The notes under the pieces were generated by a model that searched no databases, was not told where the DNA came from, and was given only the letters and a program-made list of their open reading frames with translations. The position numbers and the translations under genes were made by a program. A DNA stretch of 64,000 nucleotides from JAGIBJ01 sp032119795 (GTDB taxonomy: Bacteria; Actinomycetota; Thermoleophilia; Solirubrobacterales; Solirubrobacteraceae), in contig JAUMFO010000003.1 of the NCBI GenBank assembly GCA_032119795.1, positions 124,001 through 188,000 of the forward strand. The letters are read 5' to 3'. Positions 14,288-22,841 of this stretch are shown piece after piece (within the stretch, counting starts at the first letter, position 1; each line of letters opens with the position of its first letter).

Positions 14288-16170
14288 CAGGGGGTAGTGC
14301 CTCCGGAATCCGGGGTCGTTGCCGGAGGATCGTAGTCACCGACGACGATCGTGACCACTGTGTTTCGGTCACGCTCCTGCCCGGCGGGCGGATCGGAGCT
14401 GATCACGCGGTCGTTCTGGGCCTGGTTCGTCGTCGATTCCGTCGTGACGCGGACGGTGAAGCCCGCCGCCTGGAGCGTGTTGGTCGCAGCGTTCTCGGAG
14501 CGACCGACCACATCCGGCACGGTCGCCGTCGACGGCTCCGCCGCCACCGTGAGCGTCACCGATTCGCCGGCACGGACGGACGTGCCCGCGCGTGGATCAC
14601 TGGACAGCACGGTCCCGGCTTCTCGGTCGGCCGTCTCCTGCTCCACGACCTTCGTCGTCAGACCAAGTTCGCCGAGCGTTGCGCGCGCGGCGTCGAGCGG
14701 CTGACCGACGACGTCGGGCATGTCGACCTCACGGCGGCCCGAGGAGACCACAATCGTCACGACCTGATCGAGCTGCGCGACCGACCCACCGGACGGCGAC
14801 GTCTCGATCACGCGCCCGCTCGCAACGTCCTCACTGGACTGTTCGCGCGCCTTGGTGCGGAAGCCGGCGCTTTCGAGGCGATCACGCGCCACCTCAAGCG
14901 TCTGCCCGTCAACGACGGGAACGGTGCCGTCGCCAGGTCCGTCGGACACGCTGAGGCGCACCTCCGACCCCTTCGCGGCAAGGGTTCCGCCCGTCGGATT
15001 CTGGCCGACGACGGTGTCGGCGGGGCGGTTGGACTCGCGTCGCACGAGGCTCACCTTGAAGCCCTCCGCCTCCAGGCGGTCCTGGGCGGTGTCGACCTTG
15101 GCGTCGATCACGTTCGGCACCTCGACTCGCGGCTGGTTGGTGATCAGCAGCAGCCCCACGATCAGGGCGATCAGCGCCAGCGCGCCGAGGGCGATCGCCC
15201 ACGGCTTCTTCCACCATGGACGGTCGTCGTCGAGGACGATCGCGTCCATCGAGCCGGTGCGACGATCGGTCGAGGCGCGGCGATCACCAACCGACGTCAC
15301 GCCATGCTCGCCCGTCACCGGCGAATAGATCGGGGCGATGCCGCGGCTCGCATCCGAGAGCGCAGCCAGGAAGGCGTCGGCGTCGGCGAAGCGGTCGCTC
15401 GGGCGCTTGGCGAGCGCGCGCATCACGACCGCGTCGAGCGCCGGCGTGATCTCGGGGACGATCGAGCGCGGCGAGCGCGGCTCGTTGTTCACGTGCGCCA
15501 GGGCGATCGACACCGCCGTCTCACCTTCAAACGGCGTGCGGCCGGTGAGCATCTCGTAGAGGACGATTCCCACCGAGTAGAGATCGGTGCGCGGCGTGAT
15601 GACCTCGCCCTGGGCCTGCTCCGGCGCCAGATAGTGGGCGGTGCCCAGCACCGAGCCGGTCGCCGTCATGTCTGACGCGCCGCGGCGGGCGATGCCGAAG
15701 TCCGTCACCTTCGGGTTGCCGGCCTCGTCGAGGATCACGTTGTGCGGCTTGATGTCGCGGTGGATGATCCCGTCGCGGTGGGCGGCACGGACGGCCTTGA
15801 GGATGGCCTCGGTGAGCGAGATCGCCTCGGCCGGAGCGAAGCGCCCCTCGCGGATCAGCCGTTCCTTCAGCGTTGGGCCCTCGAGGAGCTCCATCGCGAT
15901 GTACCAGGTGCCGTCCCACGAGCCCGTGTCGTAGACGGCGACGATGCCGGGGTGCTGGAGCTGCGCGGCGGCCTTGGCCTCGCGGCGAAAACGCTCGACG
16001 AACTCCTGGTCCTCCGCGTACTGCGGGTGCAGCACCTTCACGGCGACCTTGCGGCCGAGCTGGATGTCTTCGGCGCGGAAGACCGACGCCATCCCGCCGA
16101 TGCCGATCTGGGCCTCGACTTGGTAGCGGCCGGCGATCACCGAGCCGGGTCCGATGCGGCCGGGAGTCAT
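14287..16170 (-). CDS. pknB: Serine/threonine kinase PknB with four PASTA domains
   Basis: A 627-residue membrane kinase. Kinase domain: glycine loop GIGGMASV (23-30), K45, HRDIKPHN (137-144), DFG (157-159). One membrane helix at about 325-345, then four PASTA repeats (about 350-410, 417-477, 483-543, 549-611), which bind peptidoglycan fragments or lipid II. It couples wall status to growth by phosphorylating division and wall enzymes; the PP2C gene of the same operon reverses this. Overlaps pbpA by four bases. Confidence 0.97.
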   Translation of the reverse strand: MTPGRIGPGSVIAGRYQVEAQIGIGGMASVFRAEDIQLGRKVAVKVLHPQYAEDQEFVERFRREAKAAAQLQHPGIVAVYDTGSWDGTWYIAMELLEGPTLKERLIREGRFAPAEAISLTEAILKAVRAAHRDGIIHRDIKPHNVILDEAGNPKVTDFGIARRGASDMTATGSVLGTAHYLAPEQAQGEVITPRTDLYSVGIVLYEMLTGRTPFEGETAVSIALAHVNNEPRSPRSIVPEITPALDAVVMRALAKRPSDRFADADAFLAALSDASRGIAPIYSPVTGEHGVTSVGDRRASTDRRTGSMDAIVLDDDRPWWKKPWAIALGALALIALIVGLLLITNQPRVEVPNVIDAKVDTAQDRLEAEGFKVSLVRRESNRPADTVVGQNPTGGTLAAKGSEVRLSVSDGPGDGTVPVVDGQTLEVARDRLESAGFRTKAREQSSEDVASGRVIETSPSGGSVAQLDQVVTIVVSSGRREVDMPDVVGQPLDAARATLGELGLTTKVVEQETADREAGTVLSSDPRAGTSVRAGESVTLTVAAEPSTATVPDVVGRSENAATNTLQAAGFTVRVTTESTTNQAQNDRVISSDPPAGQERDRNTVVTIVVGDYDPPATTPDSGGTTP

Positions 16171-17615
16171 CGCAGTGCGGCTTCCATCATCGACCGGGCG
16201 ATCGGTGCGGCATCGACGCCGCCCGTGCCACCGACGGTGCGCTCAATCGTGACCGCGACCGCCACCGAGGGGTTGTCTGCCGGAGCGAATCCGATGAACC
16301 ACGGCTGGGTGATGTTGTTGCTGATGTCGACCTCGGCCGTGCCCGTCTTCCCGGCGACCCGGAGGCCCGAGAGCGCTGCTGCGGTTCCACTGCCTTCTTC
16401 CACGACTTTCTCCATCATGGCGGTCAGCTCCGCGGCATCGCGCTCAGACATCACGCGGCCCGCGTTGTCGCCGTCGGCATCGAGCTCTGAGAGGGTGCGG
16501 CCGTCGGGATCCACGACCCGCTGGACGGTGGAAAGTCGCGGCAGCTGGCCGCCTCGGGCGACCGCCGCAGCGACGAGGCCCATCTGCAGCGGCGTGACCC
16601 TGAGCCGCTCCTGGCCGATCGCCACGCGGGCGATGTCGAGGTCATCGTCGACGGCGAGCAGCTTCGTGGAGTCATCGCGGTCGTAGACGCCGCTGGCGTA
16701 GAGCTGCTGATCCGGATAGTCGATCAATGGGATCTTGCCGAATCCATAGGCGTCCATCGAATCCGAGATCGGGCCGGCACCCAGGTCCTCGGCCACGCGG
16801 GCGAAGGCGGTGTTCACCGAGTTCGTCAGCGCCTGGGTGAGCGTCATCTTCCCGTAGGACTTTCGCCCGAAGTTGTTCAGGGGACGGGTCTCGACGGTGA
16901 GTGGCGAGGAGCCGTCGACGATCGTCGTCGGCGTGTAGCCGTTCTGCAGCGCCGCGGTGGTGGTGACGACCTTGAACGTCGACCCCGGCGGGTAGCCGGC
17001 CTGCGTCGCGCGGTTCAGGGCGGGGCTGCCTCCGGCGGTGTCGGTCTGGATCTTGCTCGCCGACACGTTGTTGCGCATCCGGTTGGGATCGAAGTTCGGC
17101 GTGGAGACCATCGCGAGCACGCCGCCGTTCTTCACGTCGATCGCAACGGCCGCGCCCTTGCGACCGTTGAGCCCGTTCAGCCCGGCCTGCTGCACCCTGG
17201 GCTCGAGCGTCGCGACGACGTCGTTGCCCTTCTCGCTGTTGCCGCGCAGGGCGCTCAGGAGCGTCGCGGCGCTGCGGACCTTGCCCGTGAGGTCGTCCTG
17301 GTGCTCCTTCTCCATCCCGGAGAGGCCGGCGTTGGTGTAGGCCCAGCCGATGAGCTGCGAGGCCTGCGCCGCCTCCTGCGTGTAGCGGCGCTCATAGGTG
17401 CCGTCGCTCTGCTTCACCGAGCGGGCCAGGAGCGTGCCGTCGGCGGCGGTGATCGTGCCGCGGGGCACGCGCGCCGTCTGGAGCTGGGGGCGGCGGTTGA
17501 AGGAGTTGGCGTTGAGCTCGTCGGCCTCGATCACCGTCCAGCGGACGGTCGCCGCGAGCAGGAGGAAGAACAGTCCGATCACCAGGAAGAAGAGCCGGCG
17601 GATGCCCTGGTTCAT
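16167..17615 (-). CDS. pbpA: Penicillin-binding protein PbpA, class B transpeptidase
   Basis: A 482-residue class B PBP: N-terminal signal-anchor helix (residues 8-25), a dimerisation domain (RGTITAADGTLLARS), and the transpeptidase with SxxK motif STFK, SxN motif SVN and KTG motif KTGTAE. It cross-links peptidoglycan stems outside the membrane, working with the RodA-type glycosyltransferase encoded directly upstream. Overlaps that gene by four bases. Confidence 0.96.
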   Translation of the reverse strand: MNQGIRRLFFLVIGLFFLLLAATVRWTVIEADELNANSFNRRPQLQTARVPRGTITAADGTLLARSVKQSDGTYERRYTQEAAQASQLIGWAYTNAGLSGMEKEHQDDLTGKVRSAATLLSALRGNSEKGNDVVATLEPRVQQAGLNGLNGRKGAAVAIDVKNGGVLAMVSTPNFDPNRMRNNVSASKIQTDTAGGSPALNRATQAGYPPGSTFKVVTTTAALQNGYTPTTIVDGSSPLTVETRPLNNFGRKSYGKMTLTQALTNSVNTAFARVAEDLGAGPISDSMDAYGFGKIPLIDYPDQQLYASGVYDRDDSTKLLAVDDDLDIARVAIGQERLRVTPLQMGLVAAAVARGGQLPRLSTVQRVVDPDGRTLSELDADGDNAGRVMSERDAAELTAMMEKVVEEGSGTAAALSGLRVAGKTGTAEVDISNNITQPWFIGFAPADNPSVAVAVTIERTVGGTGGVDAAPIARSMMEAALR

Positions 17616-18958
17616 CGCCAGGCCCCCATCTTCGCCCGCTGCAGGTCCTCACGGGTGTCGCGTCGTGCACGGTCGCTCACGAGCATCAGCAGGGCCAGCA
17701 GCACGAAGTTCGCCACGATCGACGAGCCGCCCGAACTCACGAACGGGAGCGTCACGCCCGTCAGCGGGATCAGTTTGGTCACGCCGCCGACGATCACGAA
17801 CACCTGCAGCGCAAAGACGGTCGAGAGGCCGACGGCCAAGAGCTTGGAGAATGAGTCGTGGGCGACCAGCGCCACCTTGAAGCCACGCCAGACGATGAGC
17901 AGGTAGATGAGGATCAGTCCTGCGGCACCGATCAGCCCGACCTCGCTGACGATCAGGGCGTAGATGAAGTCGTTCTTGGCGGCCGGCAGCGGCGACGTCG
18001 CGCCGGTGGAGAAGTAGTTCATCAGCGATCCGCCGAGCCCTTCGCCGAGCATGCCGCCGTCGGCCTGGGCGAAGAGCCCCTGGGCGAGCTGGCCCGAGCC
18101 GCCGATCTTGTCGATCAGGTCGGGGTTGAACGGGTCGAGGTAGGCCTCGACCCGATTCTTGATCGTTGGACGCAGCTCGTAGAGCACCCGCGCCCCGAGC
18201 GCAAAGAGCGACAACCCGACGACCGGGTAGAGCAGTCGCCCGGTCGCGACGTAGAGCATGGCCAGTCCGACGCCGAAGAACATGATCGCCGAGCCGATGT
18301 CCTGGATGAAGAACAGCATCACCATCGTCACGCCCCACACGGCGAGCAGCGGCAGCAGGTACTTCAGCGGCGGGAAGATCCCGAACGGGCCCTTGGCCTC
18401 CTGCACGAGCAACTGGCGATTGTCTGCCAGGTAGCTGGCGAGGTAGATGACGAGGCAGAGCTTTGCGAGCTCGGTCGGCTGGAACGAGACCGGCCCAAGC
18501 GCGATCGAAAGATACGCCCCGTTCTCGGGGTTCGACAGCAGCGGAAGCCTCGGCGCGATCAGCATCACCACGCCGGCGACGGCGATGAGATTGCGGTAGT
18601 CGCGGAGTACGCGGTAGTCCTTGCGCAGCACGAAGATCGTCGCGGAGAACGCCACGATGCCCAAGACGAACCACGTGCCCTGCTGCTGGGCCAGGGACTC
18701 GTCGATTCGGTACAGCTCGACGAGCCCAAAGCAGGCCAAGACGGCGATCAGCGGCAGCAGGTAGGGGTCGGCGTCGGGCAGTGCCGTCATCGCGATCACA
18801 TGCGCGACGACGCAGAGGCCCAGGAAGCCGGCGCCGTAGAGGAGCGAGAGATCGCTGAGTTGCCCGGCCTCATTCGCAAAGACCGACGCGAATCCGATGG
18901 CGACCAGCAGCGACGCCGGGATCAGCAGCGCGAGATCGCGGAGGCGGCGGCCGATCAC
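17612..18958 (-). CDS. rodA: RodA/FtsW SEDS glycosyltransferase
   Basis: A 448-residue polytopic protein with about 12 hydrophobic helices. SEDS signatures are visible: FQPTELAKLCLVIYLASYLA and the C-terminal GVTLPFVSSGGSSIVANF. It polymerises lipid II into glycan strands together with PbpA. Like other actinobacterial copies in this operon it has a longer N-terminal membrane region than E. coli RodA. Overlaps pstP by four bases; whether it acts in elongation or division cannot be told from sequence. Confidence 0.94.
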   Translation of the reverse strand: MIGRRLRDLALLIPASLLVAIGFASVFANEAGQLSDLSLLYGAGFLGLCVVAHVIAMTALPDADPYLLPLIAVLACFGLVELYRIDESLAQQQGTWFVLGIVAFSATIFVLRKDYRVLRDYRNLIAVAGVVMLIAPRLPLLSNPENGAYLSIALGPVSFQPTELAKLCLVIYLASYLADNRQLLVQEAKGPFGIFPPLKYLLPLLAVWGVTMVMLFFIQDIGSAIMFFGVGLAMLYVATGRLLYPVVGLSLFALGARVLYELRPTIKNRVEAYLDPFNPDLIDKIGGSGQLAQGLFAQADGGMLGEGLGGSLMNYFSTGATSPLPAAKNDFIYALIVSEVGLIGAAGLILIYLLIVWRGFKVALVAHDSFSKLLAVGLSTVFALQVFVIVGGVTKLIPLTGVTLPFVSSGGSSIVANFVLLALLMLVSDRARRDTREDLQRAKMGAWR

Positions 18959-20187
18959 TGCAGCTCGTCGCGCTCGACGGCCCGAATCAGGTCCTGCGCG
19001 TCGTCGCCTGAGCGGAGTTGATGGTCGAAGAGGCGCTCCTGGCGGGCCGCGTCCAGCGACGACACCGGCACGCCGGACTCATAGATCGGCTTGTAGAGCT
19101 CGATGCCGAACGGCAGGTCATACGGCACGCCCTGGTAGATCGCGACGTAGCCGTTCGACGAACCGATGAAGTAGACGACGCGCGACGCAACCCAGCCCGA
19201 GAGCGCAATGATCCCGACGGTGAAGGTGACGGCGATGGTCGCCGCCACGGTCTTGGCCTTGCGGCGCGAGGGCGGCGTCTTGGCTTTCTTGCGCGGGTCA
19301 CGGGCCTCGATCGGCTGGGCGAGCGCCGGAGTGCCGGCGGCCGCAGCCTGCGCTGCGGCGCGCACCTCGGCCGAATCGAGGGGCTGGCCCGGAGCGGTGT
19401 CCTCGTCGTCGACGACGGCCACCACGGCTGGGCCGATCGTCGTGTCCTGCTCGTCGGGCTCCAGCGCGGGCTCGTCGGTGTCGCCGACGCGGAACAGGAC
19501 GACGGTGATGTTGTCTCGGCCGCCAGCCGCGTTGGCCGCGGCGATCAGTGCCCGGCCCGCCGTATCGAGGCGCTGGTTGCCGCGGATGATCTCGCCGACG
19601 CGCTCCTCGGGAATCATCGACGTGAGCCCGTCGCTGCAGAGCAGCACCACGTCGCCACGCTCAAGCCGGAACTCGCGCACGTCGACCTCGACGCTGGAAT
19701 CCGGCCCGAGGGCGCGGGTAATGATCGAGCGCTGCGGGTGGTTGGCGGCCTCCTCAGCCGTCAGCTTGCCCTGGCGGCGCATCTCCTCGACCAGCGAGTG
19801 GTCTTCGGTCAGGCGGCGGAGCGTGCCGGCGCGGAAGAGGTAGGCGCGGGAGTCGCCGACGTGCGCGACCGTCAGCGCTTCCTCGCCGACGTGCGCGACG
19901 GTGGCGGTGGTGCCCATCCCGCTGAGGTCCTCGTCGGCGTGCTGGGCCTCGTGAACGGCGCGGTTGGCGCGGCGGATCAGCTCCACCAGGCGCGAGCGCA
20001 CGATGCCGTCCTCCACGCCGAGCCCGATCACGTCGATCGCGGTGCGCGAGGCGATCTCGCCGGCGTTGGCGCCGCCCATGCCATCGGCGACGGCGAAGAG
20101 CGGCGCGCGACTGAAGAGGGCGTCTTCGTTGGCTCGGCGCTGGCGGCCGGTATCGGTGAATTCAGCGTGTTCGACGACGTGCAGCAT
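18955..20187 (-). CDS. pstP: PP2C-family serine/threonine phosphatase (PstP)
   Basis: Metal-dependent phosphatase that removes phosphate from PknB and its targets. The cytoplasmic PP2C domain (about residues 1-235) shows RRANEDALF, ADGMGG, HVGDSRAYL, LCSDGLTSM and GGRDNITVVL, all metal-site motifs. After an acidic/Ala-rich linker comes a membrane helix at about residues 300-322 and a C-terminal outer region of about 85 residues. The operon order matches pstP-rodA-pbpA-pknB of other actinobacteria. Confidence 0.95.
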   Translation of the reverse strand: MLHVVEHAEFTDTGRQRRANEDALFSRAPLFAVADGMGGANAGEIASRTAIDVIGLGVEDGIVRSRLVELIRRANRAVHEAQHADEDLSGMGTTATVAHVGEEALTVAHVGDSRAYLFRAGTLRRLTEDHSLVEEMRRQGKLTAEEAANHPQRSIITRALGPDSSVEVDVREFRLERGDVVLLCSDGLTSMIPEERVGEIIRGNQRLDTAGRALIAAANAAGGRDNITVVLFRVGDTDEPALEPDEQDTTIGPAVVAVVDDEDTAPGQPLDSAEVRAAAQAAAAGTPALAQPIEARDPRKKAKTPPSRRKAKTVAATIAVTFTVGIIALSGWVASRVVYFIGSSNGYVAIYQGVPYDLPFGIELYKPIYESGVPVSSLDAARQERLFDHQLRSGDDAQDLIRAVERDELQ

Positions 20188-20198
20188 CGGGTTTCAGC

Positions 20199-20684
20199 TC
20201 AGTCGCGGTACTCAAAGACGGTGTCGCCGATGGCGATCTGATCACCGGTGCGCAGCGACCATGGGCCTTCGAGCTGGTCGCCGTTGACGTAGGTGCCATT
20301 GGTCGAACCGAGATCCTCAATGACCGCCAGGCCATTGGTGAGCTCGATGCGCGCATGGCGCGACGACGCGAACGCGTCGTCGAAGGAGATCTCGACGTCG
20401 CCCCGGCCGAGCGTCGTGCGCACGGGAAGGTCGTACTCGAGACCAGCTCGCTGGCCTTGCATGCGCTTGATGATGAGGCGAGGCGCGGCGCCGCGCGCCA
20501 CTTCAGCCGTCGGCGCCCCAATCGCCGCATGAAAGCCGGTCGCATCCGAGGGTGGCGGGGCGGCGACCATCAGCTCGTCGTCGCGGAGGTCTCGCAGCGC
20601 GCTGCGGGCGACCCAGAGGACGAAGAGGAAGAGGACGGCGACGAAGGCAAGCTTCAGCGCAAACGTGACCGGCTCGAGCAGCAC
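20199..20684 (-). CDS. fhaB: FHA-domain membrane protein FhaB
   Basis: 161 residues: one N-terminal membrane helix (FALKLAFVAVLFLFVLWVA) followed by a cytoplasmic FHA domain (about 68-161) with the phosphothreonine-reading motifs LGRG, SSRHARI and DLGSTNGTYVNG. FHA proteins of this type bind phosphorylated PknB or PbpA and scaffold septal wall assembly. It lies 11 bases ahead of pstP and six bases after fhaA. Confidence 0.94.
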   Translation of the reverse strand: MLLEPVTFALKLAFVAVLFLFVLWVARSALRDLRDDELMVAAPPPSDATGFHAAIGAPTAEVARGAAPRLIIKRMQGQRAGLEYDLPVRTTLGRGDVEISFDDAFASSRHARIELTNGLAVIEDLGSTNGTYVNGDQLEGPWSLRTGDQIAIGDTVFEYRD

Positions 20685-20690
20685 GAGCGG

Positions 20691-21977
20691 TCAGCGGACC
20701 TCGATCAGCGCGGCGGCATGGCCGAGTTTGATGCGCTGGCCAGGCTCCAGGCGCCGCGGCTCGGCGACCGGATCGCCGTTGATCGTGCTGCCGTTCGTTG
20801 ATCCCAGGTCGAGGGCGTACCAGCCGCGTTCGTCGCGGCGCAGCTCCAGGTGGCGCCGCGAGACGCTGGGATCGGAGACGACCACATCGGCCGAGCGGCT
20901 GCGACCGAGAACCACGACGTCGCCGTGGAGCTCATGCGGGGTGCCGTCGACGACCAGCGTGGTGCGCGGGCGCAGCGGCGGTGGCACCACCGGTGGGGCG
21001 ATCGGCTGGCGGTGCTGCTGTCGGGCGAGGGTCGGGTCGATCCACGGCGGAGCTGCCGCCATCGGAGGCGCGGCCGCTTCCAGGGGCTCGAGCGGGCGCG
21101 GACTGGCCGGTCGTGGAACTGGGACCGGCTCGGGAGTCGGTGCAGGCGCCGGCGGGCGAACGGGCTCAGCTGGCGGCTCAGGGGCGGCCGCGGCGGGCGG
21201 CTCGGGCTCGGCATCCCACGGGTCGACGGGGTCGAGCCAGTCGTCGACCTCGGCCTCGGCTTCCACCTCGGCGCCGGCCGGCTCGTGGTCGTCGACGGCG
21301 TGCCAGTGGGGTTCGTCGGGCTGGGAGACGTCGTCGTCGAACGGATCGCCGGCGTACGGATCCGCGTAGGCGGGCTCCTCCCCGGCCAGCTCAGGCTCGA
21401 GTTCGGGCTCGGGGACCTCGGCGCCGAGCGGCACCGCCGGGCGGAAGCTTGGATCGGGCGCCAGCGCCGGGTTGTCGGCGCGCAAGGCGGCAGCGCGCTC
21501 CTCAGGCGTGGGACGGGGCGGCTGAGCGGGCTGGAGCGGCGCCTCGCGGCCAGAGGCGTCGGATCCGGGGTCGGGCCGGGCCGGAGCCTCTTCGGCGCTG
21601 ATCGGCGCCGTACGCGCCTCGATCCCGAACTCGCCGAGGTGCAGCCGCTGATCGGTGCGGAACTCCACGAGTGGGCGACGGACGAGCACGAGCCGCTCGC
21701 GGCGGGCGTGCTCGAGCAGGTAGGCGCCCAGCTCCTCGGCGATCGAGTGCTCCACGCCGGCGTAGCGGGAGCGGTCCTCCGGGGAGAGGTAGACGAGGTA
21801 GTCCGTCGGCGCATAGGTGCGCGACAGCGAGACTCGCTTGTTGATCTCCATCTCGCGGGCGAGCTTGCGAGCGATCTCGGTCGGGCGCACTTCGTTGCGG
21901 AAGACGCGGCCGACCGTCCCTTCCAGGAGGCCACTCAGCGATTGCTCGAGGTTGCGCAGAAGCGCCATCCGCCGCAT
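20691..21977 (-). CDS. fhaA: FhaA: DUF3662 plus FHA domain
   Basis: 428 residues in three parts: N-terminal DUF3662 domain (LRNLEQSLSGLLEGTVGRVF, residues 5-120), a long Pro/Glu/Ala-rich disordered linker (about 130-330), and a C-terminal FHA domain with LGRSRSADVVV, SRRHLEL and DLGSTNGSTING. In Mycobacterium FhaA binds phosphorylated MviN and PknB to control peptidoglycan precursor flipping. ATG 21968 is a possible alternative start; the open frame further upstream is repeat island C read through. First gene of the operon. Confidence 0.92.
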   Translation of the reverse strand: MRRMALLRNLEQSLSGLLEGTVGRVFRNEVRPTEIARKLAREMEINKRVSLSRTYAPTDYLVYLSPEDRSRYAGVEHSIAEELGAYLLEHARRERLVLVRRPLVEFRTDQRLHLGEFGIEARTAPISAEEAPARPDPGSDASGREAPLQPAQPPRPTPEERAAALRADNPALAPDPSFRPAVPLGAEVPEPELEPELAGEEPAYADPYAGDPFDDDVSQPDEPHWHAVDDHEPAGAEVEAEAEVDDWLDPVDPWDAEPEPPAAAAPEPPAEPVRPPAPAPTPEPVPVPRPASPRPLEPLEAAAPPMAAAPPWIDPTLARQQHRQPIAPPVVPPPLRPRTTLVVDGTPHELHGDVVVLGRSRSADVVVSDPSVSRRHLELRRDERGWYALDLGSTNGSTINGDPVAEPRRLEPGQRIKLGHAAALIEVR

Positions 21978-22341
21978 GGTAATGGCGCAGGGCGTCGATG
22001 GTGGCCGCGCCAGTTGCAAGGGGGCCGGTCGCGGGACGCGACTTGGCGGTTGGCGGCGGCGGGACTTGGCGGCTCGACGGCATTTGAGCTGGTTGGCGGC
22101 AGCGGGACTTGGCGGCTTCTGCGGCGACTTGACTGGTTGGCGGAGGCGAGACTTGGCGGCCTCTACGGCGTTTGAGCTGGTTGGCGGCAGCGGAATGGAG
22201 ATCGCCTCGGGGAAAATGGGCGCCGCCGCACCGAGGGCGGGCGGAGTCGTGGTTTGGGCTGGTTGGCGGCAGCGGGACTGAGATCGCTGCGGAGCCAGCG
22301 GGCGCCGGGCGGGCCGCTTCCTCTGGGGGTTGCGCCTTTCG

Positions 22342-22386
22342 GGCTCGCGCCCCGAAGGCCCAAAACGGGCGTTCGGGGCGCGAGCC
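22342..22386. repeat. Perfect 15-bp-armed palindrome in island C
   Basis: GGCTCGCGCCCCGAA (22342-22356) is fully complementary to TTCGGGGCGCGAGCC (22372-22386). The centre carries GCCC-AAAAC-GGGC, a nested hairpin. A GCAACC-N6-GGTTGC dyad follows 10 bases later. Confidence 0.9.
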
Positions 22387-22526
22387 TCGCCACGCTGCAA
22401 CCGCGTGGGGTTGCCCGGCGTTTGTGCTCGCGCTGAACCCGCCGGGCGTGCGGCGGTTTCGGCGCGAGGGGCGGGTGGCGGCTCGTTATGTCAGGCAAGT
22501 GCACCCACGAGAGGTTGTACTGAGCC

Positions 22527-22573
22527 AGGCTCGCGCCCCGAACGCCCAAAACGGGCGCTCCAGCCGCGAGCCT
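22527..22573. repeat. Second copy of the palindrome in island C
   Basis: AGGCTCGCG (22527-22535) pairs with CGCGAGCCT (22565-22573); the inner segment CGCCC-AAAA-CGGGCG repeats the centre of the copy at 22342. A GCAACC-N6-GGTTGC dyad again follows 9 bases later, in the same relative order. Confidence 0.9.
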
Positions 22574-22841
22574 CGCCACGCCGCAACCCCAGGCGGTTGC
22601 AACCCGCCCGGCGGCCGCCGGCCGCGAAGCGATCACCAATCCGCCGCCGCCAACCAGCCCAGATGCCGCCAACCCGCACCGCCCTCGGTGCGGAGCGCCC
22701 GCGTCCCCCGAAGCGATCTCTATTCCGCCGCCGCCAATGACCCAGACGCCGTCGGAGCCGCAGCCCCACCGTCGCGAACCAGCGCAAACGGCGCCACCCG
22801 GCCCGCCAACCAGCCCAGACGCCGCAGCGGCGCCGACGCGC

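Larger units (their letters stand above)
22012..22841. repeat. Repeat island C: palindromes and dyads between fhaA and a kinase
   Basis: About 830 bases without a convincing gene. Left part (22030-22290) repeats TTGGCGGC.GCGGGACT units, ending with GGACTGAGATCGCTGCG. Then come two long palindromes (22342-22386, 22527-22573), two exact GCAACC-N6-GGTTGC dyads (22397-22414 and 22583-22600, centres GCGTGG and CCAGGC), a CGTTATGTCAGGCAA motif (22484-22498) shared with island D, and a GCACCGCCCTCGGTGC hairpin near 22676. The right part repeats the left units in the opposite orientation, so the whole island is roughly mirror-symmetric. Confidence 0.85.
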
